From contig JBIQKC010000010.1 in the NCBI GenBank assembly GCA_044506885.1, positions 13,149 to 77,148 of the forward strand: a stretch of DNA of 64,000 nucleotides. Reading direction: 5' to 3'. Under the pieces are notes generated by a model. The model made no database searches. It saw nothing but the letters and a program-made list of their open reading frames with translations, and was not told the origin of the DNA. This document shows, piece by piece, positions 15,721 through 23,327 of the stretch. This DNA is from Croceibacterium_A sp044506885. Its GTDB lineage: Bacteria; Pseudomonadota; Alphaproteobacteria; Sphingomonadales; Sphingomonadaceae. The position numbers and the translations under genes were made by a program. Positions within the stretch are counted from its first letter, which is position 1; the number at the start of each line of letters is the position of its first letter.

Positions 15721-16596
15721 CACTTCCGGTACTTCGATCACCGGCGGCTCCGCGAACGGTTGCGAGACGATGAACCATCCCGAACCGAGCAGCGAATCGT
15801 ACATCGCCGCCATCTCCGGATCGCGCAGATAGTCGAACAGCTCGTCGAAATCGCCGCGCTCGTCGCCCGCCATCGCCAGCACGCAGACGCTCCGGTTGGC
15901 TTCCTCGCGCAGCACCTGCTTGCGTTCTTCCTCGTGCCGGACGAGCAGGATCGGGTCGCGGCCGGTGGGGTCGAGCCCGGATTGCCGGATCGCGTCGGCG
16001 ACCGGCATCACCGCCTTCGCGCCGAGGCGCGAGATCCACAGCACCACCACCCCGGCTTCGCGCAATCGGGCAAGCTCGGCGGCGATTTCTGGCCGGGCGG
16101 ACCGCGCGGCGTCGGGCGCGAAGGCCGCGTCCGCCGGGTCGAGATCGACGATCACCGCCGGTTCGCGGCCGGTGCAGAGCCGCCTGCGCGTCTCGATGCC
16201 GGCAGCGCTTTCGGCCGCCAGCAGTGCGGACTGCACCTCCTCGCCTTCGGCCAGCCGGAGCGCGCCTTGCGTGGCGAAGTCCGCGAAGGCCCGCCACGCC
16301 GCTGCCGGCCGCGGGCCGGCCGATGGCGGCGGCAGGTCGGCGAGATCGGTCAGGAGGACGATTTCGGGCGCGTCGGCGTTCCCATCCGCAGATCCATTGG
16401 CAGGCGGGACGGCGCTCGCCGGTTGCGTCGGCGTTGCGGCAGGCGCGCGCTTTTTTTCGGTGATGGCGCCGACAGCGGTCAATGTCGGAACCGCCACTGC
16501 GGCGGCGACGCATCCCGACAGCGCCAGCGTGACGCCGGGCAGGGCGCAGAAGCGCAGTGCGCGGTAAATGGACGCTCCACGGAACATGGCGAACAT
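15682..16596 (-). CDS. HAD-like acid phosphatase-family lipoprotein with degenerate motif I
   Basis: From ATG 16596 the protein is 304 residues with a signal peptide and lipobox (TLALSGC). The C-terminal half resembles class B/e(P4)-type acid phosphatases: motif I position reads VIVDLDPADAAF, motif II LREAGVVVLWISR, the Lys region HEEERKQVLREE, and motif IV MAGDERGDFDELFDYLRD. The usual DxDET/DxDxT motif I is altered after the second Asp, so activity is doubtful. A Pro/Ala linker separates anchor and domain. ATG 16587 is an equally possible start. The stop overlaps the convergent methyltransferase by 39 bp. Confidence 0.6.
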   Translation of the reverse strand: MFAMFRGASIYRALRFCALPGVTLALSGCVAAAVAVPTLTAVGAITEKKRAPAATPTQPASAVPPANGSADGNADAPEIVLLTDLADLPPPSAGPRPAAAWRAFADFATQGALRLAEGEEVQSALLAAESAAGIETRRRLCTGREPAVIVDLDPADAAFAPDAARSARPEIAAELARLREAGVVVLWISRLGAKAVMPVADAIRQSGLDPTGRDPILLVRHEEERKQVLREEANRSVCVLAMAGDERGDFDELFDYLRDPEMAAMYDSLLGSGWFIVSQPFAEPPVIEVPEVSAAPPAGEDGGR

Positions 16597-16670
16597 ATCT
16601 AGCCAAGAGCAGAAGGTGTTGCCATTGCAGCCTGCGAGCGCCAACGGCGCTCGCCGACAGGAAAACACGC

Positions 16671-17039
16671 ATGGCCGACAGCCTCATCCTCGAACTCGCC
16701 GATTTCGAGCACATGGTCCACACCGGGATCTATTCCGAGGAGACCGGCCGGCCGCAACCGCTGCGCTTCACCGTGGCTGTGAAGCTGAAGGCCATTTCCC
16801 ACTACGATGCCGAGACCTCGCTCGATGCGAGCAAGAACTACATGGACCTGAAGTTCGCCTGCTCCGACGCGCTGGGCGACACGCATTTCAAGCTGATCGA
16901 GGCGGTGGCGGAACACGTCTGCGAAACGCTGTTCCTGCAAGATACGCGGGTGGAGGCGGTGACGGTGAAGATCGTCAAGCTGGCGCTTTCGGAGGCGGAC
17001 GAGAAGATCGGCATCACGCTGCACCGCGAGCGGCGCTGA
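16671..17039 (+). CDS. folB: dihydroneopterin aldolase
   Basis: Folate-pathway enzyme that cleaves dihydroneopterin. From ATG 16671 it is 122 residues (normal 115-125): LELADFEHMVHTGIYSEETG near the N terminus carries the substrate-binding Glu of the loop, and VEAVTVKIVKLAL holds the conserved lysine segment. It overlaps the next gene by TGATG and is divergent from the HAD-like lipoprotein gene. Confidence 0.9.
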   Translation: MADSLILELADFEHMVHTGIYSEETGRPQPLRFTVAVKLKAISHYDAETSLDASKNYMDLKFACSDALGDTHFKLIEAVAEHVCETLFLQDTRVEAVTVKIVKLALSEADEKIGITLHRERR

Positions 17040-17338
17040 TGGCGATGCTGCGCGTCGGGCCGCTGCCGGATGGCGCGCTTGACGCAGCAGCGGCGTTCCA
17101 TGCGCGGGTACTGCCCGATGCGCAGCGGCTGTCGCGCGGTGACGACCTGGTGCTGGTGTTCGGCCCGGCTCCCCACGATCACCGGGGATGGCGGCTGGCG
17201 GCGGTGCAGAACCTCGCCCGGCAAGCCGCGCCGCAGCGCGTGAACGCCGTTGCCGGGGATGACGAGGCGGCGATTGCCGAAACCCTGCGCTATCTGGAAA
17301 CGGCGGCTGGCGTCACCGGCCAGTTGCTGGCGGTCTGA
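17039..17338 (+). CDS. small Rossmann-like protein coupled to folB
   Basis: A 99-residue protein starting inside the folB stop (TGATG). It has VLVFGPAPHDHRGWRLAAVQNLARQAAPQR in the middle and ends in an Ala/Leu-rich helix (IAETLRYLETAAGV). It looks like a truncated dinucleotide-fold (SDR-like) fragment such as is annotated beside folB in some sphingomonads, but it lacks a full SDR active site. Function unknown; coupling to folB suggests a role with FolB or the folate pathway. Confidence 0.6.
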   Translation: MAMLRVGPLPDGALDAAAAFHARVLPDAQRLSRGDDLVLVFGPAPHDHRGWRLAAVQNLARQAAPQRVNAVAGDDEAAIAETLRYLETAAGVTGQLLAV

Positions 17339-17406
17339 AGTGGCACTTGCCAGGATGAAAGGCGCCCGCCCTTCCAATCCCGGCCGGTTGGCTCCACAAT
17401 AGGGGC

Positions 17407-18408
17407 ATGGGCTGTTCCGCTCCCCTCGTCGATGCGTTCAACCGCCGCATCACCTACCTGCGCCTGTCGGTGACCGACCGGTGCGACTTGCGCTGCGCCT
17501 ATTGCATGCCGGAAAAGATGCAGTTCCTGCCGCGCAAGGAAGTGCTGACGCTGGAGGAACTGCACAAGCTGTCGCTGGCGATGATCGACCGGGGCATCGG
17601 CAAGATCCGGCTCACCGGCGGCGAGCCGCTGGTGCGGCGCGACATGATCGAGCTGGTCCGCGCGCTGGGCCGCAGGCTGGGGGACGGTCTGGAAGAGCTG
17701 ACGCTGACCACCAACGGCACCCGGCTCGCGCAGTTCGCCGACGATCTCGCCGCCGCCGGGGTGAAGCGGATCAACGTTTCGCTCGATACGATGGATTCGG
17801 CGCTGTTCGCGAGGCTCAGCCGCCGCGACCGGCTGGGGCAGGTGCTGCAAGGCATCGCCGCCGCGCGCGAGGCGGGGTTGAAGGTCAAGCTCAACACCGT
17901 GGCGCTCAAGGGGCTGAACGAGGAGGAAATCCCCTTCCTCGTGGAATGGGCCCATGCCCACGGGCACGAGCTGACGCTGATCGAGGTCATGCCGCTGGGC
18001 GAGGTGGAAGGCGACCGGGTCGATCACTACCTGCCGCTGACCGTGGTGCGCGATGCGCTGGAGGCGCGCTGGACGCTGACGCCGAGCGATCACCGCAGCG
18101 GCGGCCCGGCGCGTTATGCCGATGTGGCCGAAACCGGCGGCCGGATCGGCTTTATCACCCCGCTGACCAACAATTTCTGCGCCGGCTGCAACCGCATCCG
18201 CGTGACCGCGACGGGCCAGCTCTACGCCTGCCTCGGCGGCGCGGAGAAGGTCGACCTGCGCGCCGCGCTACGCTCCGACGCGCCAGACGCCAACTTGTCC
18301 GCCGCGCTCGATGAGGCGATGCGGATCAAGCCGGAAAAGCACCACTTCCGCATCGAACGCGGCGCCGAGCCCGCGCAGCCGCGCCATATGTCGCTGACGG
18401 GGGGGTAG
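17407..18408 (+). CDS. moaA: GTP 3',8-cyclase (molybdenum cofactor step 1)
   Basis: Radical-SAM enzyme that converts GTP to 3',8-cyclo-GTP. The 333-residue protein has the radical-SAM cluster motif DRCDLRCAYCMPEKM (C-x3-C-x2-C), the GGEPLVRRD box, and the C-terminal second 4Fe-4S cluster in NFCAGCNRIRVTATGQLYACLG. It ends SLTGG, matching the conserved GG tail needed for activity. First gene of moaA-moaD-moaE. Confidence 0.97.
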   Translation: MGCSAPLVDAFNRRITYLRLSVTDRCDLRCAYCMPEKMQFLPRKEVLTLEELHKLSLAMIDRGIGKIRLTGGEPLVRRDMIELVRALGRRLGDGLEELTLTTNGTRLAQFADDLAAAGVKRINVSLDTMDSALFARLSRRDRLGQVLQGIAAAREAGLKVKLNTVALKGLNEEEIPFLVEWAHAHGHELTLIEVMPLGEVEGDRVDHYLPLTVVRDALEARWTLTPSDHRSGGPARYADVAETGGRIGFITPLTNNFCAGCNRIRVTATGQLYACLGGAEKVDLRAALRSDAPDANLSAALDEAMRIKPEKHHFRIERGAEPAQPRHMSLTGG

Positions 18409-18437
18409 AGTGCCTCTCTTCAGCACCAAGATTTGAA

Positions 18438-18665
18438 ATGGCGGTCAAACTCGTTTTCCTCGGCAAGCTGGCCGATCTTGCGGGCGCGCCTGAAAGGGAC
18501 GTGGCCGGGCCGCTCGACTGGGCGGGATTGCTGGCGATTTTTCCCGAGGCCGGGGGCGAGAGGATCAAGCTCGCGCTGAACGGCGCGGTGCTGGCCGACA
18601 AGGCGGCGCTTGCGGCTGCCGATGGCGACGAGATTGCGTTGTTGCCGCCGGTCAGTGGCGGATAG
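18438..18665 (+). CDS. moaD: molybdopterin synthase small subunit
   Basis: Ubiquitin-like sulfur carrier, 75 residues, ending in the required PPVSGG tail whose C-terminal glycine is thiocarboxylated. VKLVFLGKLADLAGAPERDV is the first beta-grasp strand region. It sits 29 bp after moaA and 4 bp before moaE. Confidence 0.93.
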   Translation: MAVKLVFLGKLADLAGAPERDVAGPLDWAGLLAIFPEAGGERIKLALNGAVLADKAALAAADGDEIALLPPVSGG

Positions 18666-18669
18666 GGCG

Positions 18670-19125
18670 ATGAAGGACGTGCGCCTCCTCTCCGAGCCGT
18701 TCGCGCCCGGTGCGCTGGTGGGTCCGTTCACAAACGCGCATCCAGGCCTCGGCGGCGTCTGCACGTTCGTGGGCGAAGTGCGCGGCGGCGACGGGATCGA
18801 GGCGCTCGAGCTGTCGCACTACGAACCGCTGACGCTGCCGGGCATGAACGATCTCGCCGACCGGGCGCTCGAAAGGTTCGACCTGATGGGCATCCTCATC
18901 GTCCATCGCGTCGGCGAAATGCGGCCCGGCGAGCCGATCGTACTGGTCTCGGCGGCGGCGCGTCATCGCCGGGCGGCTATCGACGCGGTCGATTTTGCGA
19001 TGGATAATCTGAAGTCGGACGCCTGGTTCTGGAAGCGCGAGAAGCGCGATGGCGCATGGCGCTGGATAGAGCCGCGCGCGCAGGACCACGCCGACCTCGC
19101 GCGCTGGAAACAATCGCGCGTTTGA
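18670..19125 (+). CDS. moaE: molybdopterin synthase catalytic subunit
   Basis: Large subunit of molybdopterin synthase, adding two sulfurs to cPMP together with MoaD. From ATG 18670, 151 residues with GGVCTFVGEVRGGDGIEALELSHYE, ILIVHRVGEMRPGEPIVLVS and the catalytic KREKRDGAWRWIE near residue 125. The open frame runs back to 18610 inside moaD, but the ATG at 18670 fits the family. Its stop codon is embedded in an Fnr-box-like palindrome. Confidence 0.95.
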   Translation: MKDVRLLSEPFAPGALVGPFTNAHPGLGGVCTFVGEVRGGDGIEALELSHYEPLTLPGMNDLADRALERFDLMGILIVHRVGEMRPGEPIVLVSAAARHRRAAIDAVDFAMDNLKSDAWFWKREKRDGAWRWIEPRAQDHADLARWKQSRV

Positions 19126-19135
19126 GCACGGTCAA
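19122..19135. promoter_or_regulatory. putative Fnr/FixK box
   Basis: TTGAGCACGGTCAA fits TTGA-N6-TCAA, the alphaproteobacterial Fnr/FixK consensus. It covers the moaE stop codon and is centred about 60 bp before the ATG of the membrane protein at 19189. An Fnr-type regulator gene lies at 19645-20331. Confidence 0.5.
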
Positions 19136-19188
19136 AGCGCCGCCGCGCCGCACTGTCTATCCCACGGGCATAGACAGGAGCGATTTCG

Positions 19189-19620
19189 ATGGCGGAACGT
19201 CTTACCCGCGAGTCGATCGCCGAACGGGCGATCATTCACGAAGCAACCGCGCTGCGAGCGCCGCACGCAGTCGATCGTAACTTCGAACTTCCGGCCGGAA
19301 TGCTGGTGGCGATGGTGGCGTTGTTCTTCGGCGCGGTAGGCGTGCTGGCGCTGGGTTTCACCTCGCCGATGTTGATCCTGCCGATGGCGATCATCATGAT
19401 TTTCATGGCGATGGTCTTCGCCGTGCCGGCGCTGTGGATGCGGATGACGCCGGAAAACCCGCAACGGCTCACTCCCTGGAGTCGTTTCCGGCAACAGGGG
19501 ATCATGACCGGTTCGGGGCACAGCACCGCGGGCGCCGCGACCGTCCAGGTGCTGATCTTGCCGGTCCTGATCCTCGTCTGGGGGCTCGCGGTGGTCACGA
19601 TCGCCGCGGTGGTCGGCTGA
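19189..19620 (+). CDS. uncharacterised three-helix membrane protein, probably Fnr-regulated
   Basis: A 143-residue protein with a soluble N terminus (about 35 residues), two adjacent hydrophobic helices (about 37-57 and 61-83) and a third at the C terminus (about 120-141). I do not recognise a family. AGGAG (19176-19180) serves as ribosome-binding site and overlaps one arm of a hairpin CTGTCTA (19153-19159)/TAGACAG (19171-19177). With the Fnr-like box upstream this suggests control by oxygen and possibly at translation. It converges with the fnr gene, 24 bp apart. Confidence 0.7.
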   Translation: MAERLTRESIAERAIIHEATALRAPHAVDRNFELPAGMLVAMVALFFGAVGVLALGFTSPMLILPMAIIMIFMAMVFAVPALWMRMTPENPQRLTPWSRFRQQGIMTGSGHSTAGAATVQVLILPVLILVWGLAVVTIAAVVG

Positions 19621-19644
19621 AAGGGAGTGGAGCCCCTCGGGGCT

Positions 19645-20331
19645 CTAGGCCGCCTCGAACCCCAGCCGCGCGGGATCGACCAGTTCGATCCCGCGCGAAC
19701 CGCTTCGTCGGATGACGCCGTCGCGCTCCAGCTTGGTCAGCGCGCGGCTGACCGTTTCGATCGTCAGCCCCAACATGCCGGCGATTTCGCCGCGGGTGAG
19801 CGGCAGGTCGAAGGCGCGGGCGGCATGGCACGACGATTCGCTTGCCGCCTCCGCCATGCCCAGCAGGAAGCCCGCGACTTTCGCCACCGCGCTGCGCCGG
19901 CTGCTGAGGGCGAGCAGTTCGCGGCTCTGGAGCAATTCTTCCTGCGAGCGGCGCAGCAATGCCTGGGCAAGTTGCGGGTGGCGTTCGACCGCGCGGCCCA
20001 TCTCGCTCTTGGGAAATACGCACAGCTCGCTGTCGGTCAGCGCGACCACGTCGTGATGGGCGAAAGGCGCGAACAGTTCGCCGATGAAGCCCGCCGGGTG
20101 AACCAGGGCGAGGATGCGTTCGGTGCCGTTCTCGTCGATGCTGGTCACCTTCAGCGCGCCGCGAATCAGCGTGGCGCAGGAGGCGTTCTCGTCACCTGCG
20201 GCGAACAGCAGCTCGCCCCGCCTGAGCGTGCGGCTCCGGCCGGCGCGGGCGAGATCCTCGCGCTCGTCGTCGCTCAGCACCGAACACGCGGCGCGGTGGC
20301 GGACCGGGCAGACGTTGCAGTTCAGACCCAT
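19645..20331 (-). CDS. fnr: Fnr-type oxygen-sensing Crp-family regulator
   Basis: A 228-residue Crp/Fnr regulator. N-terminal NCNVCPVRHRAAC places Cys5, Cys8 and Cys16 in the C-x2-C-x7-C spacing of alphaproteobacterial Fnr proteins; Cys104 (SELCVFP) can be the fourth 4Fe-4S ligand. A cyclic-nucleotide-like beta barrel is followed by the dimer helix and the HTH LTRGEIAGMLGLTIETVSRA, whose E--SR recognises TTGA half-sites. It probably controls microaerobic respiration genes. Its ATG overlaps the TGA of the upstream lipoprotein gene (TGATG), so the two are coupled. Confidence 0.93.
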   Translation of the reverse strand: MGLNCNVCPVRHRAACSVLSDDEREDLARAGRSRTLRRGELLFAAGDENASCATLIRGALKVTSIDENGTERILALVHPAGFIGELFAPFAHHDVVALTDSELCVFPKSEMGRAVERHPQLAQALLRRSQEELLQSRELLALSSRRSAVAKVAGFLLGMAEAASESSCHAARAFDLPLTRGEIAGMLGLTIETVSRALTKLERDGVIRRSGSRGIELVDPARLGFEAA

Positions 20332-20837
20332 CAGCGCAGCCCTCGCGCCATGGCGTCGATAGCGGCATCCTGTTCCCGCACTTGCGCGGTGACGGTGTCG
20401 CGCGTGGCGACGATGCGCTCCAGCGCGCCGCCTTCCAGCGCCGCATCGACCATCAGCCGGTCGAGATCGGCGAGCGCGATCATCGCCCGGCTGCGCGCCG
20501 CCTGGAGCCCGGCCAGCGCGACTTGCGCCCGCGCCCAGCTCTCGGCGCCTGCATCGGATCCGCGCGCCGCCTCGATCGCGCCGCGTGCGCCCGGCGCTTC
20601 GGACAGGAACGCCCGGTGTGCGGCGCTCGCGTCGGCGGCGAGCGCGTCGAGCCGGTCGATCGTCGCAGGGGACGTCGGCGGAGGGACATAGGGGGCCGGC
20701 GCGACCGGTTCGAGCGTGCCGGCGACTCGCTCGGCATCGCGGATCGCCAGGCTCGGGTATTCGCCCGACGCGCCCGCGCAGCCGGAGAGCGCGACGCCGA
20801 ACGCCGCCAGCGGCAGGGCGGAGCGGGGGAAAGGCAT
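20331..20837 (-). CDS. uncharacterised coiled-coil lipoprotein coupled to fnr
   Basis: A 168-residue protein with a signal peptide and lipobox (AAFGVALSGCAG), a Pro-rich linker (VAPAPYVPPP) and an Ala-rich helical remainder that looks like a coiled coil (about residues 60-168). No family recognised. It overlaps fnr by one base in TGATG and so shares its transcript. ATG 20849 is a second possible start four codons earlier. A link to oxygen response is inference from operon only. Confidence 0.7.
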   Translation of the reverse strand: MPFPRSALPLAAFGVALSGCAGASGEYPSLAIRDAERVAGTLEPVAPAPYVPPPTSPATIDRLDALAADASAAHRAFLSEAPGARGAIEAARGSDAGAESWARAQVALAGLQAARSRAMIALADLDRLMVDAALEGGALERIVATRDTVTAQVREQDAAIDAMARGLR

Positions 20838-20919
20838 GTGTCCAGCCATAGCGGGCCCGAGACGCGCTTTCCACTCGCCAATTGCCTCCAATTTGCGCCC
20901 CATTTGCGCACGCCGGCCG

Positions 20920-20948
20920 TTGACAGTAGGCGGCGGCTGGCGTAACGG
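20920..20948 (+). promoter_or_regulatory. putative rplU-rpmA promoter
   Basis: TTGACA (20920-20925), 17-bp spacer, TAACGG (20943-20948). The -35 is a perfect consensus; the -10 is weak. It directs transcription into the hairpin at 20961 and then rplU. Confidence 0.5.
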
Positions 20949-20960
20949 CGGCGCGCTTTC

Positions 20961-20985
20961 GGTGCCCGCACTGGGCGCCTTTTTT
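20961..20985 (+). terminator. attenuator-like hairpin in the L21 leader
   Basis: GGTGCCC-GCACT-GGGCGCC (20961-20979) forms a 7-bp stem (one G-T pair) followed by six T (20980-20985), the form of an intrinsic terminator. It lies between the rplU promoter and the rplU ATG (21045), with no plus-strand gene upstream to terminate, so it is best read as a leader attenuator. Confidence 0.6.
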
Positions 20986-21044
20986 GTCGTTTGCGTGGTT
21001 CGAGCCGCGCTGCGACAGCAAGATACGAAACGGAATTGAAGGCC

Positions 21045-21626
21045 ATGTTCGCAGTCGTGCGCACGGGCGGCAAGCAATATCGCGTAGCCGCCGGAGACAA
21101 GATCGCGGTCGAGAAGCTGGCGGGTGAAGCCGGCGACACGATCACGCTGGGCGATGTCCTGCTCGCGGGCGAGGGCGATACGCTGGCCGACGCCGGCAAG
21201 GTCAAGGTTTCGGCCGAGATCATCGCCCAGGCGAAGAGCGAGAAGGTGGTCGTCTTCAAGAAGCGCCGCCGCCACAACTATCGCCGCAAGGCCGGTCACC
21301 GCCAGCAGATGACCCTGCTGCGCATCGTTCAGGTCGGCGATTCGAAGGCGGAAAAGGCCGCGCCGAAGAAGGAAACCGCTCCCAAGCCTGCCCCGAGCAA
21401 GGCCGAGGGGGTGGAAACGGCTCCGAAGGCCGAACCCAAGGCGAAGGCTGCCGAACCCGCCAAGGGTGTCGACGTGGCGAAGGAAACCAAGGCCAAGAAG
21501 GCGGAGCCGGTGAAGAAGGCCGCGACCGCCGCCAAGGCCGACGAGAAGCCCGCTGCCGAGAAGAAGCCGGCCGCGAAGAAGGCTCCGGCCAAAAAGGCCG
21601 CCAAAGACACCGACGCCAAGAAGTAA
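21045..21626 (+). CDS. rplU: 50S ribosomal protein L21 with long C-terminal Lys/Ala extension
   Basis: L21 binds 23S rRNA domain. The first ~100 residues are ordinary L21: MFAVVRTGGKQYRVAAGDKI, then FKKRRRHNYRRKAGHRQQMT. After about residue 103 follows an extension of about 90 residues made of Lys, Ala, Pro and Glu repeats (KKAEPVKKAATAAK, AEKKPAAKKAPAKKA), resembling histone H1-like tails. Total 193 residues against about 103 in E. coli; such tails are frequent in sphingomonads. ATG 21045 is preceded by GAAGG. rpmA follows 13 bp later. Confidence 0.96.
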   Translation: MFAVVRTGGKQYRVAAGDKIAVEKLAGEAGDTITLGDVLLAGEGDTLADAGKVKVSAEIIAQAKSEKVVVFKKRRRHNYRRKAGHRQQMTLLRIVQVGDSKAEKAAPKKETAPKPAPSKAEGVETAPKAEPKAKAAEPAKGVDVAKETKAKKAEPVKKAATAAKADEKPAAEKKPAAKKAPAKKAAKDTDAKK

Positions 21627-21639
21627 GAGGTAGTTCGAG

Positions 21640-21909
21640 ATGGCACACAAGAAAGCAGGCGGCAGTTCGCGCAACGGTCGCGATTCGGCTGGCCGTCGCC
21701 TCGGCGTGAAGAAGTTCGGCGGTCAGGACGTGATCGGCGGCAACATCATCGTGCGCCAGCGCGGCACCAGGTTCTATCCGGGCTCCAACGTCGGCATGGG
21801 CAAGGACCATACCCTGTTCGCGCTCGCCGCGGGCCGCGTGCGATTCCACGATGGCAAGCAGGGCCGCAAGTACGTGTCGGTAGACATGATGGCACAGGCA
21901 GCCGAATAA
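21640..21909 (+). CDS. rpmA: 50S ribosomal protein L27
   Basis: L27 sits at the peptidyl-transferase centre. The 89-residue protein begins MAHKKAGGSSRNGRDSAGRR, the canonical N-terminal arm, and needs no N-terminal cleavage. It is cotranscribed with rplU and followed by a strong terminator at 21974. Confidence 0.97.
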   Translation: MAHKKAGGSSRNGRDSAGRRLGVKKFGGQDVIGGNIIVRQRGTRFYPGSNVGMGKDHTLFALAAGRVRFHDGKQGRKYVSVDMMAQAAE

Positions 21910-21973
21910 CCGGATGACTCAAGGACAGGGTCATCCACCGGGATGGCCCGCCGGACCCGAAGTCCGGACGTCG

Positions 21974-22005
21974 AGGGAGATGGGGCCAGCCCGTCTCCCT
22001 TTTTT
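21974..22005 (+). terminator. rho-independent terminator after rpmA
   Basis: AGGGAGA (21974-21980) pairs with TCTCCCT (21994-22000), with a further G/C-rich inner pairing TGGG/CCCG, followed by a run of six T (22000-22005). It closes the rplU-rpmA operon. An additional hairpin GGATGAC/GTCATCC lies just after the rpmA stop. Confidence 0.85.
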
Positions 22006-22080
22006 CGTCTCCCTCGCAAAACGGGCGTCATAAAGTCCGGCCATTGGTCGGGCGGCGGGGCGTCGGAAAGGAGAGAGACG

Positions 22081-22629
22081 ATGTTCCTGCGTACCGAGCG
22101 GCTGTTCCTGCGCCCCGCGTGGCTCGAGGATGCCCCCGAGCTGACCCGCGCCATCGGGCACGAGCCGGTGGTGCGCATGCTCGCGCGCGCGCCCTGGCCC
22201 TATACCGAGGACGATGCGCGCGCATGGATGGAAGCTCCGCGCGATCCTCTGCTGCCGAGCCTGCTGGTCACCCTGCCCGACGAGGGCGGACGGATCGTCG
22301 GTGGTTGCGGATTGCATCGGGGCGAGAGCGAGACCGAGGCCGGATACTGGATCGAACCCGGCTCGTGGGGCCGGGGCTATGCGACCGAGGCGCTGCGCGG
22401 CCTGCTGTCGCTGGCGCGGGCCGCCGGGCATCGCAACGTGATCGGCCGTCACGCGGCGGACAACCCGGCCTCGGGCCGCGTGCTGCGCAAGGCGGGCTTC
22501 CGCCCCACAGGCCGCAGTCGGCCGTTCCGCAGCCTTGGACGCAAGGCCGATGTCGAAGCGCCGGAATATGCGATCGAGCTCGGACAAGTGGACGGTCCGC
22601 GCGACGCACCGATGCCGAAAGCGGCGTAA
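22081..22629 (+). CDS. GNAT family N-acetyltransferase
   Basis: A 182-residue acetyltransferase of the RimJ/RimL type: TERLFLRPAWLEDAPELTRAIG at the start (first beta-alpha unit), AGYWIEPGSWGRGYATEALR as the acetyl-CoA loop (motif A, Q/RxxGxG/A variant) and HAADNPASGRVLRKAGFRPTG as the motif B helix. Substrate unknown. The ribosome-binding GGAAAGGAGAGAG is strong, and the ATG at 22081 is chosen for it. Its end lies 18 bp from the convergent beta-barrel gene. Confidence 0.88.
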   Translation: MFLRTERLFLRPAWLEDAPELTRAIGHEPVVRMLARAPWPYTEDDARAWMEAPRDPLLPSLLVTLPDEGGRIVGGCGLHRGESETEAGYWIEPGSWGRGYATEALRGLLSLARAAGHRNVIGRHAADNPASGRVLRKAGFRPTGRSRPFRSLGRKADVEAPEYAIELGQVDGPRDAPMPKAA

Positions 22630-22647
22630 TGGATGTGGTGTGTGGTC

Positions 22648-23304
22648 TCAGGCGTGATCCGGAGGCCCGCCTCGCGCGATCGTCGCCAGCGGATTGGGCG
22701 TGGGATTGGCCACGCGTTTCAGGCGGCTGTGGTCGCGGTGCCGGAACAGTTCCTCGGCGCCGCGCACGCGCAGCATGGTGTCCTGCAAATAGCTCCACGA
22801 TCCGTCGGCGTGGAAAGTGACGTCGATCGTATAGGATTCGGTGGTGAAAGCCTGTTCGAGGAAGAAGGTCGAGCAGATGCCGTATTCGGTGCTGCCGCGT
22901 TCGGCCTTGAGCGTCAATCTGGTGGCGTCGGGCTTCGCGTGTCCGGCCGCCAGTGCGGTTTGCCCGCGCGGGATCGCCAGCGACTGGAGGATGAGCCCGG
23001 TCGCCGGCTCGTAGAGCCAGAAGCCGACCTGATCGTGGAACGTGATGTCTTCCTCGCGCGTGTTGATGTGCTGGTGATAGCGCAGGCCATAGAACAGTTG
23101 CGGCCCGTTGGCCTGCGGATCAATCGGCTCCATCACGATCCGCTCGTAAAACGCGCGGGTATCGGGCCCTTCGGCCTTAGGGGCCACGTCCACGCCGTGC
23201 AGACCCTCCCACACCCCCGCGAGGCGGCGGAGCGGGCCGAGGTTGTTCAGTGTTTCGGGGTCGACGTTCTCGGGCTCGGTGAAGATGTCGTCGGGGATGT
23301 CCAC
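22648..23304 (-). CDS. FABP-like heme-binding beta-barrel (nitrobindin-type) protein
   Basis: About 218 residues from GTG 23304. LRRLAGVWEGLHGVDV has the GxWxG signature of nitrobindin/THAP4-like ten-stranded barrels; LFYGLRYHQHINT, QVGFWLYEPATG and GYICS-like TEYGICSTFFLEQAF are barrel strands. Members bind heme or lipophilic ligands. No ATG precedes the domain in frame, so GTG is likely. It is 23 bp downstream of the metal-dependent hydrolase and forms an operon with it under the divergent TetR. Confidence 0.7.
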   Translation of the reverse strand: MDIPDDIFTEPENVDPETLNNLGPLRRLAGVWEGLHGVDVAPKAEGPDTRAFYERIVMEPIDPQANGPQLFYGLRYHQHINTREEDITFHDQVGFWLYEPATGLILQSLAIPRGQTALAAGHAKPDATRLTLKAERGSTEYGICSTFFLEQAFTTESYTIDVTFHADGSWSYLQDTMLRVRGAEELFRHRDHSRLKRVANPTPNPLATIARGGPPDHA

Positions 23305-23327
23305 GACATGCCTGATAGCGCCTTGCC

